Shown here: positions 39,527 to 52,423 of the stretch, one piece after another
Layout: each line of letters opens with the position of its first letter
Numbering within the stretch: position 1 is the stretch's first letter
Notes under the pieces: model-generated
Database searches by the model: none
Seen by the model: the letters and a program-made list of their open reading frames with translations, nothing else
Told to the model about the DNA's origin: nothing
From: Balaenoptera acutorostrata
Taxonomy: Eukaryota > Chordata > Mammalia > Artiodactyla > Balaenopteridae
Assembly: GCF_949987535.1 (NCBI RefSeq)
Contig: NW_026646025.1
Coordinates: forward strand, 806,001 to 870,000
Direction: 5' to 3'
Length of the DNA: 64,000 bases
Program-made: the position numbers and the translations under genes

Positions 39527-42052
39527 GCACTTTTCATCACGATGTTCCATGAATACTTTCATCACATTGCTCCATGACCATTGTCATCACAATAGTCCAT
39601 ACCCTTGTCAACACAATGCTGCATAATCCCTGTCATCACAATTCTCCATGACTGCTGTCATCACAATAATCCAGGACAATTTTCATCACAGTGCTTCATG
39701 CCCCCAGTCATCACAGTGCTCCACGATACCTTTCATCACAATTCCTAGATGATCAATGTCATCACAATGCCCCATGACACTTGTCATCACAATTCGCTAT
39801 GACCCTTGTCATCACAATACTCGATGAACCGTGTCATCACAGTGTTCCAGGACACATGTCATCACAATGATCCATGTCTACTTCCATCACAATGCTCCAA
39901 TACCCCTGTCATCACAATGCTCCATGGCCCCTGTTATCATATTGCTCCATGATCTCTTTCATCACAATGCTCCATGACCACTGTCATCACCATGCCTCAT
40001 AACGGCTCTCATCTCAATGCTCCATGGCCCCTTTCATCACAATGCTCCATGAACCCTGTCATCACAATGTACCCTGCCCTTTTCATCACAAAGCTCCGTG
40101 GGCCCTGTCATCACAATGCTCCATGCCCTTGTCATCAAAATGCTCCAGAACTCTTGTCATCATAATGCTCCATGCCAATGTCATCAAAATGCCCCATGAC
40201 ACTTGTCATCACAATGCTCCATGGCCTTTGTCATCACAATGTTCCATGGCCCCTGTCATCACAGTGCTCCATGATACCTTTCATCGCAAATCTAGATGAC
40301 CACTGTCATCACAATGCCCCATGACAGATGTCATCACAATTCGCCATGGTCCTTGTCATCACAATGCTCCATGAACCGTGTCATCACAAGGTTCCAGGAC
40401 ACTTGTCATCACAATGATCCAAGATCACATTCATCACAGTGCTCCATGAACCCTGTCATCTCTATGCTCCAAAGCCTTTGTATTCACAATGCTCCATGGC
40501 CCCTGTAATCATAGTGCTCCATGACCCTTTTCATCACAATGCTCCAAGACCGCTCTCAACACAATGACCCATGACGCCTGACATCACAAATCTCCATAGC
40601 CTCTCTTAACAAAAAGCTCCATGTTCGCTGTCAGCAGAATGTTCCATGACACTTTTCGTCACAATACTGCCTGACCACTGTCATCACAGAGTTCTCTGCC
40701 CATATTATCGCAATATTCCTTGTCACCTTTAATCAAAATGCTCCATGCCCTTTCATCACAATGCTCCATAAATCTTTTTCATCGCAATGTTCCTTGACTG
40801 TGTCATCACAATGCTCCATGGCCGTCATCAGCACAATGCTCCAGAATTCTTGTCATCACAATGTTCCATGACCGTGTCATCACAATGCTCCATGGCCCTT
40901 GTCATCACAATGCTCCGGAATTCTTCTCATCACAATGTTCCATGACCGTATCATCACAATGCTCCATGGCCCTTGTCATCACAATGCTCCAGAATTCTTG
41001 TCATCACAATGTTCCATGACCGTGTCATCACAATGCTCCATGGCCCTTGTCATCACAATGCTCCAGAATTCTTGTCATCACAATGTTCCATGGCCCTGTC
41101 ATCACAATGCTCCATGGCCCTTGTCATCATAATGCTCCAGAATTCTTGTCATCACAATGTTCCATGACCGTGTCATCACAATGCTCCATGGCCCTTGTCA
41201 GCACAATGCTCCAGAATTCTTGTCATCACAATGTTCCATGGCCGTGTCATCACAATGCTCCATGGCCCTTGTCATGACAATGCTCCAGAATTCTTCTCAT
41301 CATAATGATCCATGACCGCGTCATCACAATGCTCCATGGCCATTGTTATCACAATGCTCCAGAATACTTCTCATCACAATGTTCCATGGCCGTGTCATCA
41401 CAATGCTCCATGGCCCTTGTCATCATAATGCTCCTGAATTCTTGTCATTACTATATTCCATGAACGTGTCATCAGAATGCTCTATGGCGCTTTTCATCAG
41501 AATGCTCCAGAATTCTTGTCATCACAATGTTCCATGACCGTGTCATCACAATGCTCCGTCGCCTTTGTCATCAGAATGCTCCAGAATTCTTGTCATCACA
41601 ATGTTCCATGACCATGTCATCACAATGCTCCATGGCCCTTGTCAGCACAATGCTCCAGAATTCTTGTCATCACAATGTTCCATGACCGTGTCATCACAAT
41701 GTTACATGACCCTGGTCATCACAGTTCTCCATGACCTTTGTCATCACAATGCTCTATGTTGCTTTTCATCACAATTCTCAATGACCACTTTAATCACTAT
41801 GCTCGCTGACCATTTTCATCATATTTCTCTAGTGTCATTACAATACCCCATGGCCCCTTTCTTCACAATGCTCCATGATGCCTGTCATCACAATGCTCCA
41901 TGGCTTTTGTTATCACAATGCTCCAGGACCAGTTTCATCACAATTCTCCATCCCCTTTGTCATCATGGTGCACAATGAAACCTTTCATTAAAATGCTCCA
42001 TGACACTAGTCATCACAATACTCCATGGCCTTTATCGTCACAATGCTCCAAG
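39527..42052 (+). repeat. Unit 15 (2526 bp, type Y)
   Basis: A 39527-40839, B 40840-41700 (861 bp), C 41701-42052. It matches unit 12 at a 7799-bp shift from about 40440 on. Before that its first few hundred bases look like the W-to-next-unit junction (GCCCCCAGTC at about 39690 rather than GCCCCAAGTC). The edge of the block duplication therefore lies inside this domain A. GAATACTTCTC at about 41362 has lost its GAATTC. Confidence 0.92.
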
Positions 42053-44479
42053 GCACTTTTCATCACGATGTTCCATGAATACTTTCATCACATTGCTCCA
42101 TGACCATTGTCATCACAATAGTCCATACCCTTGTCAACACAATGCTGCATAATCCCTGTCATCACAATTCTCCATGACTGCTGTCATCACAATAATCCAG
42201 GACAATTTTCATCACAGTGCTTCATGCCCCAAGTCATCACAGTGCTCCACGATACCTTTCATCACAATTCCTAGATGATCAATGTCATCACAATGCCCCA
42301 TGACACTTGTCATCACAATTCGCTATGACCCTTGTCATCACAATACTCGATGAACCGTGTCATCACAGTGTTCCAGGACACATGTCATCACAATGATCCA
42401 TGTCTACTTCCATCACAATGCTCCAATACCCCTGTCATCACAATGCTCCATGGCCCCTGTTATCATATTGCTCCATGACCACTGTCATCACCATGCCTCA
42501 TAACGGCTCTCATCTCAATGCTCCATGGCCCCTTTCATCACAATGCTCCATGAACCCTGTCATCACAATGTACCCTGCCCTTTTCATCACAAAGCTCCGT
42601 GGGCCCTGTCATCACAATGCTCCATGCCCTTGTCATCAAAATGCTCCAGAACTCTTGTCATCATAATGCTCCATGCCAATGTCATCAAAATGCCCCATGA
42701 CACTTGTCATCACAATGCTCCATGGCCTTTGTCATCACAATGTTCCATGGCCCCTGTCATCACAGTGCTCCATGATACCTTTCATCGCAAATCTAGATGA
42801 CCACTGTCATCACAATGCCCCATGACAGATGTCATCACAATTCGCCATGGTCCTTGTCATCACAATGCTCCATGAACCGTGTCATCACAAGGTTCCAGGA
42901 CACTTGTCATCACAATGATCCAAGATCACATTCATCACAGTGCTCCATGAACCCTGTCAGTTCTATGCTCCAAAGCCTTTGTATTCACAATGCTCCATGG
43001 CCCCTGTAATCATAGTGCTCCATGACCCTTTTCATCACAATGCTCCAAGACCGCTCTCAACACAATGCCCCATGACGCCTGACATCACAAATCTCCATAG
43101 CCTCTCTTACCAAAAAGCTCCATGTTCGCTGTCAGCAGAATGTTCCATGACACTTTTCGTCACAATACTGCATGACCACTGTCATCACAGAGTTCTCTGC
43201 CCATATTATCACAATGTTCCTTGTCACCTTTAATCAAAATGCTCCATGCCCTTTCATCACAATGCTCCAGAAATCTTTTTCATCGCAATGTTCCTTGACT
43301 GTGTCATCACAATGCTCCATGGCCGTCATCAGCACAATGCTCCAGAATTCTTCTCATCACAATGATCCATGGCCGTGTCATCACAATGCTCCATGGCCCT
43401 TGTCATCATAATTCTCCAGAATTCATGTCATCACAATGTTCCATGACCGTATCATCACAATGCTCCATGGCCCTTTTCAGCACAATGCTCCAGAATTCTT
43501 CTCATCATAATGTTCCATGACCGTGTCATCACAATGCTCCATGGCCCTTGTCATCACAATGCTCCAGAATTCTTGTCATCACAATGTTCCATGACCGTGT
43601 CAACACAATGCTCCATGGCCCTTGTCATCACAATGCTCCAGAATTCTTGTCATCACAATGTTCCATGGCCCTGTCATCACAATGCTCCATGGCCCTTGTC
43701 ATCATAATGCTCCAGAATTCTTGTCATCACAATGTTCCATGACCGTGTCATCACAATGCTCCATGGCCCTTGTCAGCACAATGCTCCAGAATTCTTGTCA
43801 TCACAATGTTCCATAGCCGTGTCATCACAATGCTCCATGGCCCTTGTCATGACAATGCTACAGAATTCTTCTCATCATAATGTTCCATGACCGTGTCATC
43901 ACAATGCTCTATGGCGCTTGTCATCAGAATGCTCCAGAATTCTTCTCATCACAATGTTCCATGACCGTGTCATCACAATGCTCCATCGCCTTTGTCATCA
44001 GAATGCTCCAGAGTTCTTGTCATCACAATGTTCCATGACCATGTCATCACAATGCTCCATGGCCCTTGTCAGCACAATGCTCCAGAATTCTTGTCATCAC
44101 AATGTTCCATGACCGTGTCATCACAATGTTACATGACCCTGGTCATCACAGTTCTCCATGACCTTTGTCATCACAATGCTCTATGTCGCTTTTCATCACA
44201 ATTCTCAATGACCACTTTAAACACTATGCTCGCTGACCATTTCCATCATATTTCTCTAGTGTCATTACAATACCCCATGGCCCCTTTCTTCACAATGCTC
44301 CATGATGCCTGTCATCACAATGCTCCATGGCTTTTGTTATCACAATGCTCCAGGGCCAATTTCATCACAATTCTCCATCCCCTTTGTCATCATGGTGCAC
44401 AATGAAACCTTTCATTAAAATGCTCCATGACACTAGTCATCACAATACTCCATGGCCTTTATCGTCACAATTCTCCCAT
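42053..44479 (+). repeat. Unit 16 (2427 bp, type Z)
   Basis: A 42053-43340, B 43341-44127 (787 bp, the shortest B in an otherwise intact unit), C 44128-44479. Domain A is 25 bp short because one monomer (the CATGATCTCTTTC one) is missing at about 42476. Otherwise it follows unit 13 at a shift of 7799, then 7774, then 7626 bp as the two deletions accumulate. Confidence 0.92.
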
Positions 44480-47152
44480 GCACTTTTCATCACGATGTTC
44501 CATGAATACTTTCATCACATTGCTCCATGACCATTTTCATCACAATAGTCCATACCCTTGTCAACACAATGCTGCATAATCCCTGTCATCACAATTCTCC
44601 ATGACTGCTGTCATCACAATAATCCAGGACAATTTTCATCACAGTGCTTCATGCCCCCAGTCATCACAGTGCTCCACGATACCTTTCATCACAATTCCTA
44701 GATGATCAATGTCAACACAATGCCCCATGACACTTGTCATCACAATTCGCTATGACCCTTGTCATCACAATACTCGATGAACCGTGTCATCACAGTGTTC
44801 CAGGACACATGTCATCACAATGATCCATGTCTACTTCCATCACAATGCTCCAATACCCCTGTCATCACAATGCTCCATGGCCCCTGTTATCATATTGCTC
44901 CATGATCTCTTTCATCACAATGCTCCATGACCACTGTCATCACCATGCCTCATAACGGCTCTCATCTCAATGCTCCATGGCCCCTTTCATCACAATGCTC
45001 CATGAACCCTGTCATCACAATGTACCCTGCCCTTTTCATCACAAAGCTCCGTGGGCCCTGTCATCACAATGCTCCATGCCCTTGTCATCAAAATGCTCCA
45101 GAACTCTTGTCATCATAATGCTCCATGGCAATGTCATCAAAATGCCCCATGACACTTGTCATCACAATGCTCCATGGCCTTTGTCATCACAATGTTCCAT
45201 GGCCCCTGTCATCACAGTGCTCCATGATACCTTTCATCGCAAATCTAGATGACCACTGTCATCACAATGCCCCATGACAGATGTCATCACAATTCGCCAT
45301 GGTCCTTGTCATCACAATGCTCCATGAACCGTGTCATCACAAGGTTCCAGGACACTTGTCATCACAATGATCCAAGATCACATTCATCACAGTGCTCCAT
45401 GAACCCTGTCATCTCAATGCTCCAAAGCCTTTGTATTCACAATGCTCCATGGCCCCTGTAATCATAGTGCTCCATGACCCTTTTCATCACAATGCTCCAA
45501 GACCGCTCTCAACACAATGCCCCATGACGCCTGACATCACAAATCTCCATAGCCTCTCTTACCAAAAAGCTCCATGTTCGCTGTCAGCAGAATGTTCCAT
45601 GACACTTTTCGTCACAATACTGCATGACCACTGTCATCACAGAGTTCTCTGCCCATATTATCGCAATGTTCCTTGTCACCTTTAATCAAAATGCTCCATG
45701 CCCTTTCATCACAATGCTTCAGAAATCTTTTTCATCGCAATGTTCCTTGACTGTGTCATCACAATGCTCCATGGCCGTCATCAGCACAATGCTCCAGAAT
45801 TCTTGTCATCACAATGTTCCATGACCGTGTCATCACAATGCTCCATGGCCCTTGTTATCACAATGCTCCGGAAATCTTCTCATCACATTGTTCCATGACC
45901 GTGTCATCACAATGCTCCATGGCCCTTTTCAGCACAATGCTCCAGAATTCCTGTCATCACAATGTTCCATGACCGTGTCATCACAATGCTCCATGGCTCT
46001 TGTCATCACAATGCTCCAGAATTCTTGTCATCACGATGTTCCATACCGTGTCATCACAATGCTCCATGGCCATTGTCATCACAATGCTCCAGAATTCTTG
46101 TCATCACAATGTTCCATGACCGTGTCATCACAATGCTCCATGGCCCTTGTCATCACAATGCTCCAGAATTCTTGTCATCACAATGTTCCATGGCCCTGTC
46201 ATCTCAATGCTCCATGGCCCTTGTCATCATAATGCTCCAGAATTCTTGTCATCACAATGTTCCATGACCGTGTCATCACAATGCTCCATGGCCCTTGTCA
46301 GCACAATGCTCCAGAATTCTTGTCATCACAATGTTCCATGGCCGTGTCATCACAATGCTCCATGGCCCTTGTCATGACAATGCTCCAGAATTCTTCTCAT
46401 CATAATGTTCCATGACCGCGTCATCACAATGCTCCATGGCCATTGTTATCACAATGCTCCAGAATTCTTGTCATCACAATGTTCCATGGCCGTGTCATCA
46501 CAATGCTCCATGGCCCTTGTCATCATAATGCTCCTGAATTCTTGTCATTACTATATTCCATGAACGTGTCATCACAATGCTCTATGGCGCTTGTCATCAG
46601 AATGCTCCAGAATTCTTGTCATCACAATGTTCCATGACCGTGTCATCACAATGCTCCGTCGCCTTTGTCATCAGAATGCTCCAGAATTCTTGTCATCACA
46701 ATGTTCCATGACCATGTCATCACAATGCTCCATGGCCCTTGTCAGCACAATGCTCCAGAATTCTTGTCATCACAATGTTCCATGACCGTGTCATCACAAT
46801 GTTACATGACCCTGGTCATCACAGTTCTCCATGACCTTTGTCATCACAATGCTCTATGTCGCTTTTCATCACAATTCTCAATGACCACTTTAATCACTAT
46901 GCTCGCTGACCATTTTCATCATATTTCTCTAGTGTCATTACAATACCCCATGGCCCCTTTCTTCACAATGCTCCATGATGCCTGTCATCACAATGCTCCA
47001 TGGCTTTTGTTATCACAATGCTCCAGGACCAGTTTCATCACAATTCTCCATCCCCTTTGTCATCATGGTGCACAATGAAACCTTTCATTAAAATGCTCCA
47101 TGACACTAGTCATCACAATACTCCATGGCCTTTATCGTCACAATGCTCCCAT
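44480..47152 (+). repeat. Unit 17 (2673 bp, type W)
   Basis: A 44480-45792, B 45793-46800 (1008 bp), C 46801-47152. It matches unit 14 at a constant 7626-bp shift with equal length in all three domains. Few differences are visible, for example CCATGGCAATGTC (about 45124), AATGCTTCAG (about 45714) and CTTGTTATCAC (about 45852) here. Confidence 0.92.
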
Positions 47153-49677
47153 GCACTTTTCATCACGATGTTCCATGAATACTTTCATCACATTGCTCCA
47201 TGACCATTGTCATCACAATAGTCCATACCCTTGTCAACACAATGCTGCATAATCCCTGTCATCACAATTCTCCATGACTGCTGTCATCACAATAATCCAG
47301 GACAATTTTCATCACAGTGCTTCATGCCCCCAGTCTTCACAGTGCTCCACGATACCTTTCATCACAATTCCTAGATGATCAATGTCATCACAATGCCCCA
47401 TGACACTTGTCATCACAATTCGCTATGACCCTTTTCATCACAATACTCGATGAACCGTGTCATCACAGTGTTCCAGGACACATGTCATCACAATGATCCA
47501 TGTCTACTTCCATCACAATGCTCCAATACCCCTGTCATCACAATGCTCCATGGCCCCTGTTATCATATTGCTCCATGATCTCTTTCATCACAATGCTCCA
47601 TGACCACTGTCATCACCATGCCTCATAACGGCTCTCATCTCAATGCTCCATGGCCCCTTTCATCACAATGCTCCATGAACCCTGTCATCACAATGTACCC
47701 TGCCCTTTTCATCACAAAGCTCCGTGGGCCCTGTCATCACAATGCTCCATGCCCTTGTCATCAAAATGCTCCAGAACTCTTGTCATCATAATGCTCCATG
47801 CCAATGTCATCAAAATGCCCCATGACACTTGTCATCACAATGCTCCATGGCCTTTGTCATCACACTGTTCCATGGCCCCTGTCATCACAGTGCTCCATGA
47901 TACCTTTCATCGCAAATCTAGATGACCACTGTCATCACAATGCCCCATGACAGATGTCATCACAATTCGCCATGGTCCTTGTCATCACAATGCTCCATGA
48001 ACCGTGTCATCACAAGGTTCCAGGACACTTGTCATCACAATGATCCAAGATCACATTCATCACAGTGCTCCATGAACCCTGTCATCTCAACGCTCCAAAG
48101 CCTTTGTATTCACAATGCTCCATGGCCCCTGTAATCATAGTGCTCCATGACCCTTTTCATCACAATGCTCCAAGACCGCTCTCAACACAATGCCCCATGA
48201 CGCCTGACATCACAAATCTCCATAGCATCTCTTACCAAAAAGCTCCATGTTCGCTGTCAGCAGAATGTTCCATGACACTTTTCGTCGCAATACTGCATGA
48301 CCACTGTCATCACAGAGTTCTCTGCCCATATTATCGCAATGTTCCTTGTCACCTTTAATCAAAATGCTCCATGCCCTTACATCACAATGCTCCAGAAATC
48401 TTTTTCATCGCAATGTTCCTTGACTGTGTCAACACAATGCTCCATGGCCGTCATCAGCACAATGCTCCAGAAATCCTGTCATCACAATATTCCATGACCG
48501 TGTCATCACAATGCTCCATGGCCCTTGTCATCACAATGCTCCGGAATTCTTCTCATCACATTGTTCCATGACCGTGTCATCACACTGCTCCATGGCCCTT
48601 TTCAGCACAATGCTCCAGAATTCCTGTCATCACAATGTTCCATGACCGTGTCATCACAATGCTCCATGGCCCTTGTCATCACAATGCTCCAGAATTCTTG
48701 TCATCACGATGTTCCATACCGTGTCATCTCAATGCTCCATGGCCCTTGTCATCATAATGCTCCAGAATTCTTGTCATCACAATGTTCCATGACCGTGTCA
48801 TCACAATGCTCCATGGCCCTTGTCAGCACAATGCTCCAGAATTCTTGTCATCACAATGTTCCATGGCCTTGTCATCACAATGCTCCATGGCCCTTGTCAT
48901 GACAATGCTCCAGAATTCTTCTCATCATAATGTTCCATGACCGCGTCATCACAATGCTCCATGGCCATTGTTATCACAATGCTCCAGAATTCTTGTCATC
49001 ACAATGTTCCATGGCCGTGTCATCACAATGCTCCATGGCCCTTGTCATCATAATGCTCCTGAATTCTTGTCATTACTATATTCCATGAACGTGTCATCAC
49101 AATGCTCTATGGCGCTTGTCATCAGAATGCTCCAGAATTCTTGTCATCACAATGTTCCATGACCGTGTCATCACAATGCTCCGTCGCCTTTGTCATCAGA
49201 ATGCTCCAGAATTCTTGTCATCACAATGTTCCATGACCATGTCATCACAATGCTCCATGGCCCTTGTCAGCACAATGCTCCAGAATTCTTGTCATCACAA
49301 TGTTCCATGACCGTGTCATCACAATGTTACATGACCCTGGTCATCACAGTTCTCCATGACCTTTGTCATCACAATGCTCTATGTCGCTTTTCATCACAAT
49401 TCTCAATGACCACTTTAATCACTATGCTCGCTGACCATTTTCATCATATTTCTCTAGTGTCATTACAATACCCCATGGCCCCTTTCTTCACAATGCTCCA
49501 TGATGCCTGTCATCACAATGCTCCATGGCTTTTGTTATCACAATGCTCCAGGACCAGTTTCATCACAATTCTCCATCCCCTTTGTCATCATGGTGCACAA
49601 TGAAACCTTTCATTAAAATGCTCCATGACACTAGTCATCACAATACTCCATGGCCTTTATCGTCACAATGCTCCCAT
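47153..49677 (+). repeat. Unit 18 (2525 bp, subtype P)
   Basis: A 47153-48465, B 48466-49325 (860 bp), C 49326-49677. P marks are CTCAACGCTCC (about 48086), TTTCGTCGCAATAC (about 48281), CCCTTACATCAC (about 48374) and GTGTCAACACAATGC (about 48426). Private changes are CAGTCTTCAC (about 47331), CACACTGTTCC (about 47862) and GGCCTTGTC in B (about 48865). Confidence 0.92.
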
Positions 49678-52423
49678 GCACTTTTCATCACGATGTTCCA
49701 TGAATACTTTCATCACATTGCTCCATGACCATTGTCATCACAATAGTCCATACCCTTGTCAACACAATGCTGCATAATCCCTGTCATCACAATTCTCCAT
49801 GACTGCTGTCATCACAATAATCCAGGACAATTTTCATCACAGTGCTTCGTGCCCCCAGTCATCACAGTGCTCCACGATACCTTTCATCACAATTCCTAGA
49901 TGATCAATGTCATCACAATGCCCCATGACACTTGTCATCACAATTCGCTATGACCCTTGTCATCACAATACTCGATGAACCGTGTCATCACAGTGTTCCA
50001 GGACACATGTCATCACAATGATCCATGTCTACTTCCATCACAATGCTCCAATACCCCTGTCATCACAATGCTCCATGGCCCCTGTTATCATATTGCTCCA
50101 TGATCTCTTTCATCACAATGCTCCATGACCACTGTCATCACCATGCCTCATAACGGCTCTCATCTCAATGCTCCATGGCCCCTTTCATCACAATGCTCCA
50201 TGAACCCTGTCATCACAATGTACCCTGCCCTTTTCATCACAAAGCTCCGTGGGCCCTGTCATCACAATGCTCCATGCCCTTGTCATCAAAATGCTCCAGA
50301 ACTCTTGTCATCATAATGCTCCATGCCAATGTCATCAAAATGCCCCATGACACTTGTCATCACAATGCTCCATGGCCTTTGTCATCACAATGTTCCATGG
50401 CCCCTGTCATCACAGTGCTCCATGATACCTTTCATCGCAAATCTAGATGACCACTGTCATCACAATGCCCCATGACAGATGTCATCACAATTCGCCATGG
50501 TCCTTGTCATCACAATGCTCCATGAACCGTGTCATCACAAGGTTCCAGGACACTTGTCATCACAATGATCCAAGATCACATTCATCACAGTGCTCCATGA
50601 ACCCTGTCATCTCAACGCTCCAAAGCCTTTGTATTCACAATGCTCCATGGCCCCTGTAATCATAGTGCTCCATGACCCTTTTCATCACAATGCTCCAAGA
50701 CCGCTCTCAACACAATGCCCCATGACGCCTGACATCACAAATCTCCATAGCATCTCTTACCAAAAAGCTCCATGTTCGCTGTCAGCAGAATGTTCCATGA
50801 CACTTTTCGTCGCAATACTGCATGACCACTGTCATCACAGAGTTCTCTGCCCATATTATCGCAATGTTCCTTGTCACCTTTAATCAAAATGCTCCATGCC
50901 CTTACATCACAATGCTCCAGAAATCTTTTTCATCGCAATGTTCCTTGACTGTGTCAACACAATGCTCCATGGCCGTCATCAGCACAATGCTCCAGAATTC
51001 CTGTCATCACAATATTCCATGACCGTGTCATCACAATGCTCCATGGCCCTTGTCATCACAATGCTCCGGAATTCTTCTCATCACATTGTTCCATGACCGT
51101 GTCATCACAATGCTCCATGGCCCTTTTCAGCACAATGCTCCAGAATTCCTGTCATCACAATGTTCCATGACCGTGTCATCACAATGCTCCATGGCCCTTG
51201 TCATCACAATGCTCCAGAATTCTTGTCATCACGATGTTCCATACCGTGTCATCACAATGCTCCATGGCCCTTGTCATCACAATGCTCCAGAATTCTTGTC
51301 ATCACGATGTTCCATACCGTGTCATCACAATGCTCCATGGCCATTGTCATCACAATGCTCCAGAATTCTTGTCATCACAATGTTCCATGACCGTGTCATC
51401 ACAATGCTCCATGGCCCTTGTCATCACAATGCTCCAGAATTCTTGTCATCACAATGTTCCATTTCCCTGTCATCACAATGCTCCATGGCCCTTGTCATCA
51501 TAATGCTCCAGAATTCTTGTCATCACAATGTTCCATGACCGTGTCATCACAATGCTCCATGGCCCTTGTCAGCACAATGCTCCAGAATTCTTGTCATCAC
51601 AATGTTCCATGGCCGTGTCATCACAATTCTCCATGGCCCTTGTCATGACAATGCTCCAGAATTCTTCTCATCATAATGTTCCATGACCGCGTCATCACAA
51701 TGCTCCATGGCCATTGTTATCACAATGCTCCAGAATTCTTCTCATCACAATGTTCCATGGCCGTGTCATCACAATGCTCCATGGCCCTTGTCATCATAAT
51801 GCTCCTGAATTCTTGTCATTACTATATTCCATGAACGTGTCATCACAATGCTCTATGGCGCTTGTCATCAGAATGCTCCAGAATTCTTGTCATCACAATG
51901 TTCCATGACCGTGTCATCACAATGCTCCGTCGCCTTTGTCATCAGAATGCTCCAGAATTCTTGTCATCACAATGTTCCATGACCATGTCATCACAATGCT
52001 CCATGGCCCTTGTCAGCACAATGCTCCAGAATTCTTGTCATCACAATGTTCCATGACCGTGTCATCACAATGTTACATGACCCTGGTCATCACAGTTCTC
52101 CATGACCTTTGTCATCACAATGCTCTATGTCGCTTTTCATCACAATTCTCAATGACCACTTTAATCACTATGCTCGCTGACCATTTTCATCATATTTCTC
52201 TAGTGTCATTACAATACCCCATGGCCCCTTTCTTCACAATGCTCCATGATGCCTGTCATCACAATGCTCCATGGCTTTTGTTATCACAATGCTCCAGGAC
52301 CAGTTTCATCACAATTCTCCATCCCCTTTGTCATCATGGTGCACAATGAAACCTTTCATTAAAATGCTCCATGACACTAGTCATCACAATACTCCATGGC
52401 CTTTATCGTCACAATGCTCCAAG
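49678..52423 (+). repeat. Unit 19 (2746 bp, subtype P)
   Basis: A 49678-50990, B 50991-52071 (1081 bp), C 52072-52423. It carries the P marks. In B the CCATACCGTG trimer is present twice in succession (about 51239 and 51313), adding about 73 bp. CCATTTCCCTGTC at about 51461 is private. Confidence 0.92.

Larger units (their letters stand above)
39527..47152 (+). repeat. Y-Z-W three-unit block, copy 3 (7626 bp)
   Basis: Unit lengths 2526, 2427 and 2673 bp. It differs in length from copy 2 only in the middle unit, by one 25-bp monomer in A and 148 bp (two trimers) in B. From the marks, the true duplication edge is between about 39700 and 40440, not at 39527. Confidence 0.88.

Noticed and set aside
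39527..39700. Block duplication edge placed exactly at the unit landmark
   Set aside because: Marks in the first few hundred bases of unit 15 do not match unit 12 (GCCCCCAGTC against GCCCCAAGTC), so the edge lies further in, between about 39700 and 40440.
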